Of a DNA stretch of 64,000 bases, positions 44,311 through 55,538 are shown piece after piece. The notes below the pieces were generated by a model. That model did no database searches. It was not told the origin of the DNA and saw only the letters and a program-made list of their open reading frames with translations. The position numbers and the translations under genes were made by a program. The stretch is from the NCBI RefSeq assembly GCF_000002235.5, contig NW_022145528.1, forward strand, positions 1-64,000, written 5' to 3'. The DNA is from Strongylocentrotus purpuratus (taxonomy: Eukaryota; Echinodermata; Echinoidea; Camarodonta; Strongylocentrotidae). How positions within the stretch are numbered: the first letter of the stretch is position 1; each line of letters starts with the position of its first letter.

Positions 44311-44817
44311 CCTCTCACTCCCACTCCGGGGTCGGAGGAACCGAATTTGTGTTCCCAAAAATTTCCGATAAAAAGTTACTTTTCACGCAACAAAGTCCGG
44401 TCCGTAATACACAAAAATCCGGTCCGTACTGACTTACACCGGAGATAGAGGGGTGCTTACTAAGAGAGGGAACATACATGTGCCTACCCGATACTGAGTG
44501 GGTGGGGGGGGGGGGGGGGGGGGGGAGAAAACTCGTTGAGAAAGGGGGAAAGACAAGGAAATGGCGCTAAGTGACAGTAACGACGAATAAGGGAAAACTG
44601 TAATCGGGAGATTTGGGGTCATTCCAGAAGGTTTGGCAAACGTTATTGAATAGAGGGGGCCGGGCCGGCCGCATAAAATCTCGAGCCGCGGATTCAAAGT
44701 TAAACGTGAAAAAAAACCTGCGCTACAAAGGTCATCACTCTTTAGTGAGAAATTTGAAAAGGGCACAATATTTTGGATGTCTTTTAAATAGAAGCTATAT
44801 ACTCAACAGTCAAATTT

Positions 44818-45480
44818 TAAATTTCATTTCATTTCATTTAATTTCGTTTATTTCGATTTCCAATAAAATAAATAATGTACATGGGATTGCATTGTACATA
44901 GTAAAACAATGAAACTTAACAACATATTTGTAATTGGTCCACAGTGTACAATAGGCATATAAAACAGGTCGGTCATGGGGGGGGGGGGGACTGCTGAAAA
45001 GCTGTGCTTGTAGATTGCAGCCCCCTATAACTTATAGTTGCAAATACATAAACCAATTAAACATAACATAGAAGGAGCGAAAGGGACAGGGAAAGAAGGG
45101 AGACAACGAGAGAGGGCAGGGCTCTTACCTATAACACACACAACACGTCACGGACCGACTGGAATACGGATGACCAGTACAAAATGAATCAAAATATCCA
45201 AATGTATTTTATCGAGTTACATAAATTTAAAGAGAGAGAGCTAACGCATGATAATTACGCAAAAAATATTTTTTTAATTTGAATTTAAAAGAATTTAAAC
45301 TGGGGGCATTCTTGATGCTAACATCAAGAATGGTCCATAGCTTCGGGCCTGCGTAAGTGAATATGGATTTAGCAAGTAAAGTTCTAGTTAATGGCAGATG
45401 AAATTCGTCAGATTGGCGCGTAGGGTATTTGTGTATAGTTTTATTTAAATTAACGGTAGGGCCGCTTCATAACTCTTATT
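44818..45480 (-). pseudogene. LINE 3' end with RT C-terminal remnant
   Basis: Minus-strand translation of about 45440-45290 gives SDEFHLPLTRTLLAKSIF and TYAGPKLWTILDVSIKNAP, the C-terminal WN-type segment of CR1-like LINEs. The 3' end at 44818-44850 is an ATTTCATTTCATTTAATTTC tail. 5' truncated. Confidence 0.75.
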
Positions 45481-45836
45481 TTGCCCTTCATTTAGATTCA
45501 GCTCATATCAACTCGCTTGTGCTTGTATTTGAACTCATGTTGGTAGTAATCACGGACAGGGGCGGCAATCCTGGGCCCGATAGGGAGACACGTCCCCCAG
45601 GAAATATGGAAATATAGCTAGAAAGAAATATAGCAGAATTTTCTAGAATGCATAATTTCAACATTGCAAAATCTCGCTTGGTCGCTACGCCCCAGCCCTC
45701 GCCCGATAACACAAAACTATGATATGACGCTCCCGGCCGTGATTTGGTTGGTGTAATAGATCTTTTTTTCCCTTTCATTACTACTAACCTAATTGTGTGC
45801 TATCACAATCATGATCGTTTCATTTTCCCTTTAAAG
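45481..45836. other. Intergenic, nothing recognised
   Basis: No element or gene was identified. GGGGCGGCAATCCTGGGCCCG at 45560 is G-rich and may be a decayed terminus. Confidence 0.35.
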
Positions 45837-48800
45837 CAGGCGCGTAGCCAGGGGCGGTAGGGGTAGTAAGAGGACATAGGACGAAAAAGGAGCAGACAAA
45901 GAAAAAAATTGAAAATTCTGACAAGTCGAGAACGGTACAACGAATCGTCTTCTTTCTCTAATAATTTAATGAAATGTCAAATCTTCCGCGCTTCGCTCGG
46001 GAGGAGGGCAACTGAAATCAGACTAGGAATGGTAAAACGAATCGTCTTCTTTGTCCAATAATTTAATAAAACGTCAGAAGTTCATCTTCTTACTCTAATA
46101 ATTTAATGAAACGACAAAGCTTCCGCGCTTAGCGCGGGAGGGGGGAACTCCATTCAGACAAGGATTAAGAGTCGTGAACGGTACAACGATTAGTCTTCTT
46201 CCTCTAATAATTTATGTAACGAACCGTCAAAGCTTACGCACTAAGCGCGGGCGGGGAAAAACTGTATTCAGACAAGGATTAAGAGTCGAGAATGGTACAA
46301 AGAATCGTCTCCTTTCTCTTATAATTTAATGAAACGACAAAGCTTCCGCGCTTAGCGCGGGAGGGGGGAACTCAATTCAGACAAGGATTAAGAGAAGTGA
46401 ACGGTACAACGAATCGTCTTCTTTCTCTAATAATTTAATGAAACGTCAAAGCTTACGCACTACGCGGGGGCGGGGAAAACTGTATTCAGACAAGGATTAA
46501 GAGTCGAGAATAGTACAAAGAATCATCTCCTTTCTCTTATAATTTAATGAAACGACAAAGCTTCCGCGCTTCGCGGGGGAGGGGGAAACTCAATTCAGAC
46601 AAGGATTAAGAGTCGTGAACGGTACAACGATTAGACCTTTTCCTCTAATAATGTAACGAACCGTCAAAGCTTACGCACTACGCGCGGGCGGGGAAAAACT
46701 GTATTCAGACAAGGATTGAGAGTCGAGAATGGTACAAAGAATCGTCTCCTTTCTCTTATAATTTAATGAAACGACAAAGCTTCCGCGCTTCGCGTGGGAG
46801 GGGGGGGGGGGGGAGAACTCAATTCAGACAAGGATTAAGAGTCGTGGACGGTACAATGATTAGTCTTCTTCCTCTAATAATGTAACGAACCGTCAAAGCT
46901 TACGCACTACGCGGGGGCGGGGAAAACTGTATTCAGACAAGGATTAAGAGTCGAGAATAGTACAAAGAATCGTCTCCTTTCTCTTATAATAAATTTAATG
47001 AAACGACAAAACTTCCGCGCTTCCCGCAGGAGGGGGGGGGGGGGGAAACTCAATTCAGACAAGGATAAAGAGTCGAGAACGGTACAAAGAATCGTCTTCT
47101 TTCTCTAATAATTTAATGAAACGCTATGCTCTCGCGCAAAGCGCAGGAGGGTAAAACTAAATTCAGATAAGGATTAAGAGTCGAAAGTGGAACAACGAAT
47201 CATCTTCTTTCTCTAATAATTTCATTAAACTATGAAAGGCCAAAGCTTCGGTGCTTCGCGCGGTTGGGAGCTGAGGGGGGCTGAATAATAAGAGTCGAGA
47301 ATGGTACAACAAATCTTCTTTTTTCTCTAATAATTAATGAAACGTCAAAGATTCCGCGCTTCGCGCTGGAGGGGTAAACTGAATTCAAACAAGGATTAAG
47401 AAACGAGAATGGTTCAACGATTCGTCTTTTTTCTCTAAAAATTAAATGTACCGTCAAAGCTTACGCGCTAAGCGCGGGCGGGGGAAAACTGAATTCAGAC
47501 AAGGATTAAGAGTCGAGAATAGTACAAAGAATCGTCTCATTTCCCTTATAATTTAATAAAACGTCAAAGCTTCCGCGCTTTGCGCGGGAGGGGGGGGGGG
47601 GGGGGACTCAATTCAGAGAAGGATTAAGAGTCGAAAATGGAACAACGAATCATCTTTCTCTAATAATTTCATTAAACTATGAAAGGCCAAAGTTTTCGTG
47701 CTTCGCGCGAGAGGCGGGGGGGGGGGGGGGGGGGGGGCTGAATTCAGTCAAGTAATAAGAGTCGAGAATGCTTCAACAAATCTTCTTCTTTCTCTAATAA
47801 TAAATGAAACGTCAAAGCTTCCGCGCTTTGCGCGGGAGGGGGAAAACTGAATTCAAACAAGGATTAAGAGACAAGAATTGTACAACGATTCGTCTTTTTC
47901 CTCTAATAATTGAATGAACCATCAAAGCTTAGGGGAAAACTGAATTCAGACAAGGATTAAGAGTCGAGAATAGTACAAAGAATCGTCTCCTTTCCCTTAT
48001 AAGTTAATGAAACGTCAAAGCTTCCGCGCTTGGCGAGGGAGGTGGGAGGTGGGAGGGGGGGGGGGAACTCAATTCAGAGGAGAATTAAGAGTCGAAAATG
48101 GAACAATTATCGAATCATCTTTCTCTAATAATTTCATTAAACTATGAAAGGCCAAAGTTTCCGTGCTTCGCGTGGGGGGGGGGGGGGGGGGGGGGGGCTG
48201 AATTCAGTCAAGTAATAAGAGTCGAGAATGGTACAACAAATCTTCTTCTTTTTCTAATATTAATGAAAAGCCAAAGCTTCCGAGCTTCGCGCGGGAGGGG
48301 GAACTCAATTCAGAGAAGGATTAAGAGTCGAGAATGGTACAACAAATCGTCTTCTTTCTCTAACAATTAAAGAAATGTTAAAGCTTCTGCGCTTCGCGCG
48401 TAATGGGGGGGGGGGGGGCAGCGAGCTGCCCTCACATGAGTTTTTGATATTTTTCCTCGTTTATTTTGGTGATAAATAACACTTTCACAAAATACATATT
48501 ATGCTCAAATTGTTGCTCACTCGCTTCGCTCACTATTTCGAATTGTGAAACCAGAAAATTACTTTTCGGACAAGAGGGTATAGTCCCCCCCCCCCCCCCC
48601 GATGAAAATGTCAAAAATTGTACCGGTATGGTGCTTCTAATATGACCTTGTCAGTATTGGTATGTTGAGTTGAAAAAACGGTCTGCGCAATTTTCAAATT
48701 TCCGGCCCCCCCCCCCCCCCCCCCCCCCCCCCTATTGGAAAATCCTGGGTCCGCGCCTGTTGACCCCACCCTAATTCGTGACCTAGTGTCACAAATAAGG

Positions 48801-49167
48801 TAAAAAGATACGCTCATCTGACGATAATTTAATCTATGAACCCCTGAGCTTCTGGGAGCTCCGCCCCCTGGACCCCTCACCAATTTGTGTCCTGGCAGTG
48901 TCACAAATAAGGTATCAAAATATGCTCATCTGACAGTAATTAAATACCTATTCCCCCTGAGCTTCTGGGGGCTCCATGCACCACTTGACCACCGCCGAGA
49001 AACGTTCAGCGGGGCCTGCATCAGTATGGGATGACGGGGGATTTTTTTTTTTCTCCCCCCCCCAAACATTTCTGTCACTGCCGGTGTCACAATTACGTAC
49101 CAATATTTGGCTCGCATAATTTCAAATTTGGCCCCCCCCCCCCTAAGAAATCCTGGATCCGCGCCTG
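45837..49167. mobile_element. hAT-like element with expanded internal array
   Basis: Starts CAGGCGCGTAGCCAGGGGCG and ends CCTGGATCCGCGCCTG, with ATTACGTACCAATATTTGG near the right end, as in 22738-23397. It contains the 110-bp array and, at 48430-49080, further repeats and possible nested pieces (GGGTCCGCGCCTG at 48748). No target duplication is evident, so the boundaries could be composite. Confidence 0.6.
45890..48420 (+). repeat. 110-bp tandem repeat, about two dozen copies
   Basis: Unit core: ACAAGGATTAAGAGTCGAGA, ACGGTACAACGAATCGTC, TCTCTAATAATTTAATGAAA, CGTCAAAGCTTCCGCGC, TTCGCGCGGGAGGGGG, AACTCAATTCAG. Units vary in a G-run from 3 to over 20 bases and in small indels. Same unit, four copies, at 22840-23260. 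Confidence 0.92.
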
Positions 49168-49595
49168 CTCCTTGATATGCAAAAAGCTTTTGATACGGTT
49201 ATTAATCATTGCGTCTTACTGAAAAAGTTACAACTGATGGGTTTAAATAAGGCAAGTTTAGAGTGGTTCAGATCCTACTAATCATAATCGACACCAAGTA
49301 GTGGCCATTCATGATATTCGTTCCAAACTATAATGTCTATAACGTGCGGTGTTCCTCGGGGAAGATGACAGCGTATCCTGATCCTAAATATAATGAGGAA
49401 AAGCTCAGTGAACAGCTGTTTACTTGTGCCGATTGGATGATTGATAATTAGCTTTCTTTACACTTGGGAAAACCGAAAGCATTTTGTTTTGTTCTAAAAG
49501 TAGTTCTAAAAAGTCATTTGAATTACTTCAAAGTGACACACAACAATCAAGACATCAAGAGAAAAGAGTCTGGGAAGTATTTAGGCATTGAGTAA
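49168..49595 (+). pseudogene. LINE reverse-transcriptase fragment, degraded
   Basis: LLDMQKAFDTVINHCVLLKK at 49168, then GLNKASLEWFRSY; after frame breaks ITCGVPRG (49335) and LSLHLGKTES (49450). These are the central RT motifs of a jockey/CR1-type element. The FADD box region is deleted. The fragment starts exactly at the end of the hAT-like terminus. Confidence 0.8.
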
Positions 49596-50070
49596 TTGGC
49601 TACCTGCCTCCCCCTGCCCCACCCCCGGCCCCCTATGCATGTTCCCTCCTTTTGAAAACACCCCCCCCCCCCCCTAATAAGTCCGGTGTGTACGTATACG
49701 CGAGAACTATTAAAGTAAGAGAGCGGTACAGATCGACTGTACAGCACAACACCCACAGGTCGAGAGCACAGAACTGTAAAATATGTGGTCGTCGAGAGTG
49801 ATCAAGTGAGCGTGGTGGCCGTGGCAGCCTGGCCCTGGTGAGAAAGTAGATTTGAATTCATGAATCACAGGTAATTTATCACTGTGTTTTAATATTTCGG
49901 CGCTAATTCAGGAATTAGCGCCAATATTTCTCATTGTAACTGATTTTCAAACTCTTGTAACGCTATTTACAGCCAGGGAGCTCCGATCCGAGGCCTACGC
50001 CGCGCTGCTCAGAAGGCGTCCGATTCCCGGCGGCGCGCGGCGTCGGAGCTCCCTGGCGTTAAGGCCTAGC
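49596..50070. other. C-run, then GC-rich palindromic stretch
   Basis: 49660-49673 is a C-run. 49971-50060 is GC-rich; CCAGGGAGCTCCGA and its complement TCGGAGCTCCCTGG bracket it as a hairpin. GGCAGCCTGGCCCTGGTGAGAAAG near 49830 looks like an exon end with a donor and could be a non-coding first exon, without other support. Confidence 0.3.
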
Positions 50071-51455
50071 TGCAATAATACTATCCTGGCGCTGGCTGTG
50101 TATTAAAATTCGTAAAAGCTGTTTTATTAATTCTCAACATTTCAAACACCACTGTACAAAACTCAACTGATTTCCCTAAAAATCGCTACTCTACTTTAGT
50201 GACAGTTGATGATGACACCTAGATCTAGGTCTAAATGGATCTCTAGATCTAGCAGTAGCACAATTGTAATTTGTAGCAGTAAAATAAAAATTTCAACTTT
50301 GAACTTAGTTAGAATAGAAGGAGGGAGTTTTCGGCCACCCACTTAGATCTAATTAGGCAAAATCCTATTTTTGGACTCTTTACTTCCTATTTATTATCAT
50401 TTTTTTTGTTCAATCATGAAACCAATACTATCATTAATTTTAAACAAAAAAAGAATCCCAGAAAAAAATCATGAATTGCCATGGCAATTATTGTTGACGT
50501 TATTCAGCACAATAAACACCCTCATCATCCACCAACTGTCTATTTAAACAAAGGAGTCCTGCCAATGCCGTGTTATGATACCATGACGTTTAATGCGCAA
50601 AGCGCAAAGCAATGCACAATGACTGAACATCTGAAGCAAAGTGACGTGTATAACCTGAAGTGTGGTTCAATCTGTATATGAACAAACAAAACATAAACAA
50701 TAAAATACCTTGCTTATAAATCAACAATCACAAGCATTATCCAATACTGCTCTATTGTAAGCCAAATAGCGGAATCTTATTACCACTTAACTGCTTTAAT
50801 TAGCTTGACTTCATCAATATTCATGAACATATCATACAAAACGTCCATTTACACCCACTGACTGTCAATGTCATGAGTCAAATTCTACACAACTCAAAAT
50901 TAACTATGCCAGTTTTGTGGCTAAATCGCCCTTTCACAATACTAAGTAATTTATCTACGGTTATCTTGCCTGTTAACCTCATAACATTTATATCCCTAAC
51001 CTTACATGTCATTATTTATGTTTCATACGTGCCTTTATCAATTTACTCACATACATGTACAATCCTATGCACTTGTTTATACATGCTCATGCGAGCAGCC
51101 ATTTTGAAATGCCCAACCATGTAGCTATTTCATAACCCTTTTCATCAATACAGTCACTAATAATCCTTAAATTATCACAAATTAATAATCATACTACTCT
51201 TTAACATCTTAACTACAGGATTTGACATGAATTAACACTTACAACATTGGGTCTCGACAGGATTGACTTGATTAATAGTCGGCGGAATCACTGGGTAAAT
51301 CTTCCCACTCACAGAAGTATTTGCTGTGCGTAGTGGTTAACGCCCCCACCGGCCAAACTAAGTTATTACGAAAATGACGACAAAATTCTGTCCGCAACAG
51401 CAATATTGATTTCATTTTCACTGTACAAAGTCAATAGGGAGCGGCACCATATGTT
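50071..51455. other. Intergenic, nothing recognised
   Basis: AT-rich, free of obvious repeats, which makes it unusual in this window. No coding exon with a recognised domain was found. A regulatory role for the downstream gene is possible but not shown. Confidence 0.4.
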
Positions 51456-51463
51456 GTTGTAGG

Positions 51464-51730
51464 CAGGCGCGTACACAGGGGGGGTGGGGGGGGGTTCGGG
51501 GAGTTAAACCCCCCCCCCCCCCCCTTTGGTAATTTTTTTGTATGTAAACCCCCCCATAACCCCCCTAAACCCCCCCCCCCCCCCCCCCCCTTTGGTTTTG
51601 GTTTTTTTTTAAAATTATTCCCATGGCTGACCTAAAAAAGGTGACCGTACCCCCCCCCCCCCCCCCGGGAGCAAAATGTCAAATTTTCAAATTTCGAGAC
51701 CCCCCCCCCCCCCCAAAAAAAAATGTTCTT

Positions 51731-51783
<53 letters not shown>

Positions 51784-51912
51784 CTTATTCAGCGGTCGGC
51801 TGAGTCGTTGCAAATTTTTTGGGACTCCCAAAAAAAAAATAAATTTCGGCGCGATTTATAAATGTTAAAACCCTCCCCCCCCCCCCTTGAAAAAATCCTG
51901 CGTACGTGCCTG
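51464..51912. mobile_element. hAT non-autonomous element with exact 8-bp target duplication
   Basis: Inverted ends CAGGCGCGTACACAGG and CCTGCGTACGTGCCTG. GTTGTAGG occurs at 51456-51463 and again at 51913-51920. The 8-bp duplication and CAG ends define hAT. The interior is dominated by C-runs, the longest about 45 bases near 51733-51779, plus TTATTCAGCGGTCGGCTGAG. Confidence 0.9.
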
Positions 51913-51920
51913 GTTGTAGG

Positions 51921-52484
51921 TAATAGTTTAATGGCGTTCATTCAGTATTGAATATATACGCCATATCTTTAATTTTATTAGAAAATCAGTTAAACATAAG
52001 AAAACTGAGGATAAAGATTTGTAATAAAATAATTAATAAATCAGTAACGCAATTTATTAGGAGTTTCTGGATGGTTTGCAACTTTGTGTTTCTGCTTTTT
52101 ATAAAATTTAATCTGGTCAGCCCGGTTTCGATTGCATGGAAAACTAGCTTTGCCCGATTTGAAATGGGCTTCTCGGCTACTCGGCATGCGTGCGCAGTGA
52201 TCTTTTAATTTTGTAACGCACGGTGCCTAGACCACTCAGAAACACAGAAACACTAAATTGAGATGCGTCGTTGATAGCTGATAAGTAAAGAAAACAGAAT
52301 TTGCATTACAAATTAAATCAATTCAATTAACATTAAAACTTTGCGAATGAAAATAATACATGTACATAATTACAAATCACTTACAACCAAAATACAAATA
52401 GTTCATAAATTAATAGTATCCTACGTTAATCTACAAAAAATAAAAGGCAAAAGGTCAAAAGGGCTATTCAGGAACAAGAATTAA
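51921..52484. other. Intergenic, nothing recognised
   Basis: AT-rich sequence with no supported feature between two transposons. Confidence 0.4.
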
Positions 52485-53225
52485 AGGGCCCATGACATCA
52501 AAATACAAGTTTATTCGTGTTGGTGTGCAGTCCTGCATACTTCTCATATTTTGATATGTAAACTTCTGAATTTGTTTCATACATTTTTAAATATTTTTTT
52601 AAATATTTGTTTTTTAAACTTGCTAAGCTCCACCCCAAAAACCTCCAGATCTCATTCCCCTTGTGACATCATCTGTCAGTCATCAATGAGCTAACTTGAG
52701 AAAGTGATATGTATCTTTGCCGAAGTCGACCACCTGTTACATTACTTAACACAAAAGCAACATACAAGTTGCTATGTCAGACATGCTGTAGCATCACCAG
52801 AAAGACAAAGGCAATGGTGATGTATTGTACATATGTATGGAAGCATGCAATTCTATTATGAACGTGTGCTAAGCTGGGGGAAATTACATACCATTGTCTA
52901 TTCTAGAATATTAGTTTAGTCTGACATGTCTGACATAGCAACTTATATGTCGCTATTGTTTGTGGTATTGTAACAGGTGGTCAACTTTGGCAAAGTTACA
53001 TGACACTTTCTCAAGTTAGCTCATTGATGACTGACAGATGATGTCACAAGGGGAATGAGATCTGGAGGTTTTTGGGGTGGAGCTTAGCAAGTTTAAAAAA
53101 CAAATATTTCAAAAAATATTTAAAAATGTATGAAACAAATTCAGAAGTTTACATATCAAAATATGAGAAGTATGCAGGACTGCACACCAACACGAATAAA
53201 CTTGTATTTTGATGTCATGGACCCT
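52485..53225. mobile_element. TTAA-flanked foldback element with 300-bp arms
   Basis: Starts AGGGCCCATGACATCAAAA and ends in its near complement; TTAA at 52481-52484 and 53226-53229. Arms match for about 300 bp (GACATCATCTGTCAGTCATC, TTGCTATGTCAGACATG). AGGG ends with TTAA fit Kolobok or piggyBac-like families. Non-coding. Confidence 0.85.
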
Positions 53226-53229
53226 TTAA

Positions 53230-54084
53230 AGAGATTTGTTTGTACGATTCTGGTCCGTTTTTAGGCATTTCTTCCTTCCTTCCTATCTCCACTATATCTA
53301 GATCGTACAGACTTCTAACAAATTCTTTGAAATGCTAAGCTCCCTTTTCATGTGTAGCGTGTGACTTTATGATCTCAATACAAAGGTGTTGAGCTCTGAC
53401 TGGCACTTCCGTAAATGCACTGTATAACACTCATACAGCGCATTTTACGGAAGCAGCACATTTACATTAAGGGATCTAAGGTGCATCGCTCTGGTAAGGT
53501 ATTTGCTAAAATTTCGTTATATTTACCTCCGATTTAGCATAAGAAATAGAAGTGGCATAAAATTCATTAAGGCTGCTGACCAAGGTGTGACTTCGGACAC
53601 ATTTTAGGGTTTGTTTACATGCCTCTCTGCATGCTTGTATGGGAGCCGTTTAAGGCTTGGTGATATCAATATCATTAAAATATTATCACCTAGCTAGTTA
53701 GAGTTAGGGTAAAGTGACCGTTTTTGCAGCTTGGCCGAGTTAGCTTGTTATCAGATTTGGTTGTGACGGGGTTGTGCTGCTGAAGCCTCAAAACTTCTAC
53801 CCATTTTTAAGGGTCATTTTGGCGGATTTTTTTTTTCAAAGTAAAGCCCATTTTCCAAAATTTTGGGGTGTTTGCATGGCAAAAACCCTGAAAATTTTGA
53901 AAAAGCGGACCCATATTCAGGGGTATTTTTGTTAAAAATGGGACCCATGTTTAGGGATTTTTAGGTGAAAAAGTTGCCCATCAGAGTGGCACACCCCTGT
54001 ACAGTATGTCTTAATATGTGAGTAACTCCCCTATCCCCCCCCCCCCCCCCTCTGGGAGAGATGGCCTACATACTGGTAACTTAA
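53230..54084. other. Intergenic with a hairpin and a decayed repeat
   Basis: CTTCCGTAAATGCACTGTAT (53406) pairs with ATACAGCGCATTTTACGGAAG (53435). 53800-53990 repeats phrases such as AACCCTGAAAATTTTG and GGGACCCATGTTTAGGG, typical of a decayed dispersed repeat. No gene. Confidence 0.5.
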
Positions 54085-54639
54085 AGGGATAGTTGAGTTC
54101 TGTTGCAGAGGGCGCTACATAATATAATTTTTTCGTGAGATAATGAAAAACTGAGTGTGAAATTTGAAAGAACATACAATTTAAATGACAACATCATCTT
54201 TGTTTGATCGAAATCGGTTGAGAGACGGCTGAAATATCCATAAATAGAACAGTTTCTAATACATGGACATGTAATTGTGTATCACCACAAATATTCAATA
54301 ATTTGAAAAAGCCATTGAACAACGAAATAGCGCCTTTTACGTCGTATTTCAGCCAATGCCAATTGGCTTTTTCGTGTTGGTTATATTACCTACAACCAGT
54401 CGGCCCATGTATTGTTATTTTTAATCAATTAATTGATCAACGGTCACCTTATTTTTTTGAAGTAGGGCTGAATTGGTATGATCGTATAGGCTAAATTTCA
54501 CAATTTTTGGGGTCTAAAATTACATTCATAGCAATTTCAGGTTCCAAAAGGGCACTAGAAATGTCATAGATAAGAATAAGAGCAATAACCATGCACTTTG
54601 AAGGCATTTGCGATCTGAAAACAGAACTCGACTATCCCT
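54085..54639. mobile_element. TTAA-type MITE, family H
   Basis: AGGGATAGTTGAGTTCTGTT at the left is complemented by AACAGAACTCGACTATCCCT at the right. The left flank is TTAA; the right flank is AAAC, presumably mutated. 555 bp, non-coding. Confidence 0.75.
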
Positions 54640-55436
54640 AAACGAAGGACAAACAAGATGAGTATGTCGCAATTCTTGTCTTTCTTAAAATAATGCACAA
54701 AGCGTGGAGGTGAGTGTGCGTGCACGACGGACAGAGAGAGAGAAATACAGAGAGATAAGAGATAAGAGATTGGGAGAGAGAGAGCAAGGTGAGAAACCCG
54801 GAGAAAGGAAACGCGAGGGATTAGAATAGAACAGTGAAAAGACAGATATTTAGGAGGCAAGGAGAGTCGAAGAGAGAAACAGAGTCGGAGAGTGCTTGAG
54901 CATGATTACGCCAACTGATTATCCGAAGAGCCAAGAGAAGAATAAAGTGTGTGAAATGTTGATAGTCTTTACGTGTAGTCGTTTAGAGATGAGAAGGAAA
55001 AAGAAATTATCTTCATCATTTCTCTTTTTCTATTGAAGTTAATCATCTTTCAAATATTTGTTAAACTTATTTTCCCTCTCAAATCTTGCCTTTTAACAAT
55101 TTGATCTTCTTTCTTACTAAAAATACAGAATCATTTACTTTAAAAATACAGAATTATATTTGCCTTTAAAATGCAGTTTTCGCAGGTTTTCTTTTCTTTC
55201 TTAAGTTTCTTTCATTTTGCTTCTCGATCCCTCCCCCATATTCATTCACATCTCTTTCACTATCGACTTCCGCTCATTCTCAGTTCCCCCAAAGTTTGTC
55301 GTGCCATAGAAATTATGTTTAAAAAGCACAGATATTCCTGGAAGACTTTACACGCCCATGTGTTGTGTACCCACTCGATGACAATGATATTTAACGACAA
55401 GGCAAAACATTTTATCAAATATTGTTTCAAACACAG
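54640..55436. other. Flank upstream of the KxE-motif gene
   Basis: GA-rich stretch at 54730-54790. 55170-55330 carries the dispersed repeat also at 20870-21040. ACACAG at 55431-55436 may be the acceptor of a 5' UTR intron whose first exon is not identified. Confidence 0.45.
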
Positions 55437-55441
55437 ATAAC

Positions 55442-55538
55442 ATGGCGATGAAGCAAGAAATTGATTGTTGGACGTCTCTCTCAAGTGCAGATGGAGAAGG
55501 AGAGGGAACTCTTCAGTCATCACATGAACGTGATGAAG
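55442..55538 (+). CDS. KxE-gene exon 1
   Basis: ATGGCGATGAAGCAAGAA start (MAMKQEIDCW), then a Ser/Gly/Glu-rich run SSADGEGEGTLQSSHERDE. Donor GATGAAG|GTATGG, phase 1. The probable untranslated part begins at 55437. Confidence 0.6.
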
